Shown here piece by piece: positions 63,799 through 64,000 of a stretch of DNA of 64,000 bases (position 1 is its first letter; each line of letters starts with the position of its first letter). This stretch comes from Amorphochlora amoebiformis (Eukaryota > Cercozoa > Chlorarachniophyceae). The notes below the pieces were generated by a model that saw only the letters and a program-made list of their open reading frames with translations, had not been told where the DNA came from and did not search any database. The stretch spans positions 310,001 to 374,000 of the forward strand of contig BAAHQB010000141.1 in NCBI GenBank assembly GCA_054601695.1, in the 5' to 3' direction. The position numbers were made by a program, and so were the translations under genes.

Positions 63799-63872
63799 CT
63801 GTGAATATTTATGTATATACATGTATATATGTATATATGTATGTGTATGTATGTATGTGTGAATGTAAATAT

Positions 63873-63948
<76 letters not shown>

Positions 63949-64000
63949 GCATACATGTATATATATATGTATATTGTATATAAAAGTATACATACATATA

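Larger units (their letters stand above)
62087..64000. repeat. Tandem segmental duplication, period 1,016 bp
   Basis: The sequence from about 62088 to about 62990 recurs from about 63104 to the right edge with few base changes outside the TA tracts. For example, the stretch beginning TCGCGTTCACCAGGAAGAAT and the GA-rich block at 62500-62725 recur at +1,016. The left boundary coincides with the 3' end of an exon. The right copy runs off the window, so the number of units is unknown. Confidence 0.95.

Overview
What it is. This is a piece of eukaryotic nuclear genome, most likely from an alga. Introns and spacers are saturated with (TA)n microsatellites, with added (CT)n, (GT)n and TTAGGG-type telomere-like blocks. 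The coding sequence is cut into very short exons, mostly 30-120 nt and as short as 11 nt, with GT-AG introns often longer than 500 nt. By joining exons in phase by eye I recovered nine protein-coding genes on both strands. No tRNA, rRNA, CRISPR array or transposon gene could be recognised. Photosynthesis is implied by an FLU-type regulator of tetrapyrrole synthesis and by an ABC1K kinase of the plastid-type C-terminal pattern. The FLU-like protein and the RlmI-like methyltransferase both begin with a hydrophobic signal-like stretch followed by a basic leader. That is the form of a bipartite presequence for a secondary plastid, with no Phe at the presumed cleavage site. Together with TTAGGG repeats this would fit, for example, a chlorarachniophyte, but the taxon is inference only.

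Layout. (1) 57-10368 (+): last 15 exons of an ABC1-family atypical kinase whose 5' part lies left of the window. (2) 23457-11618 (-): complete 17-exon RlmI-like rRNA cytosine methyltransferase. (3) 23832-25136 (+): three-exon, four-TM protein of unknown function. (4) 26314-35096 (+): 23-exon lipoxygenase-like protein, 664 aa. (5) 42781-35986 (-): 7-exon, 1493-aa coiled-coil protein with an SxIP-like and a KEN motif. (6) 42930-44643 (+): small single-pass membrane protein. (7) 47474-45004 (-): 6-exon COX11, the copper chaperone for cytochrome c oxidase. (8) 47744-60602 (+): 17-exon FLU-like plastid TPR protein. (9) 62782-60982 (-): 3' end of an unknown gene; three of its exons lie in a tandem 1,016-bp duplication that reaches the right edge.

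How it fits together. Genes 2/3, 5/6 and 7/8 are divergent head-to-head pairs with 374, 148 and 269 bp between start codons, so three compact bidirectional promoters serve six of the nine genes. The convergent pairs meet in short spacers, several of which are very rich in the palindrome CTAG. ABC1K, FLU and lipoxygenase are all linked in other organisms to plastid membrane or tetrapyrrole stress. Their closeness here may be chance.

Most unusual. Partial copies of exon edges, splice site included, are repeated beside real exons in three genes. One copy in the ABC1K gene is a potential in-frame 27-nt optional exon. A near-perfect inverted repeat with about 160-bp arms encloses exon 6 of the lipoxygenase gene. 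Telomere-like arrays in head-to-head (fusion-type) order lie inside an intron of the FLU-like gene.
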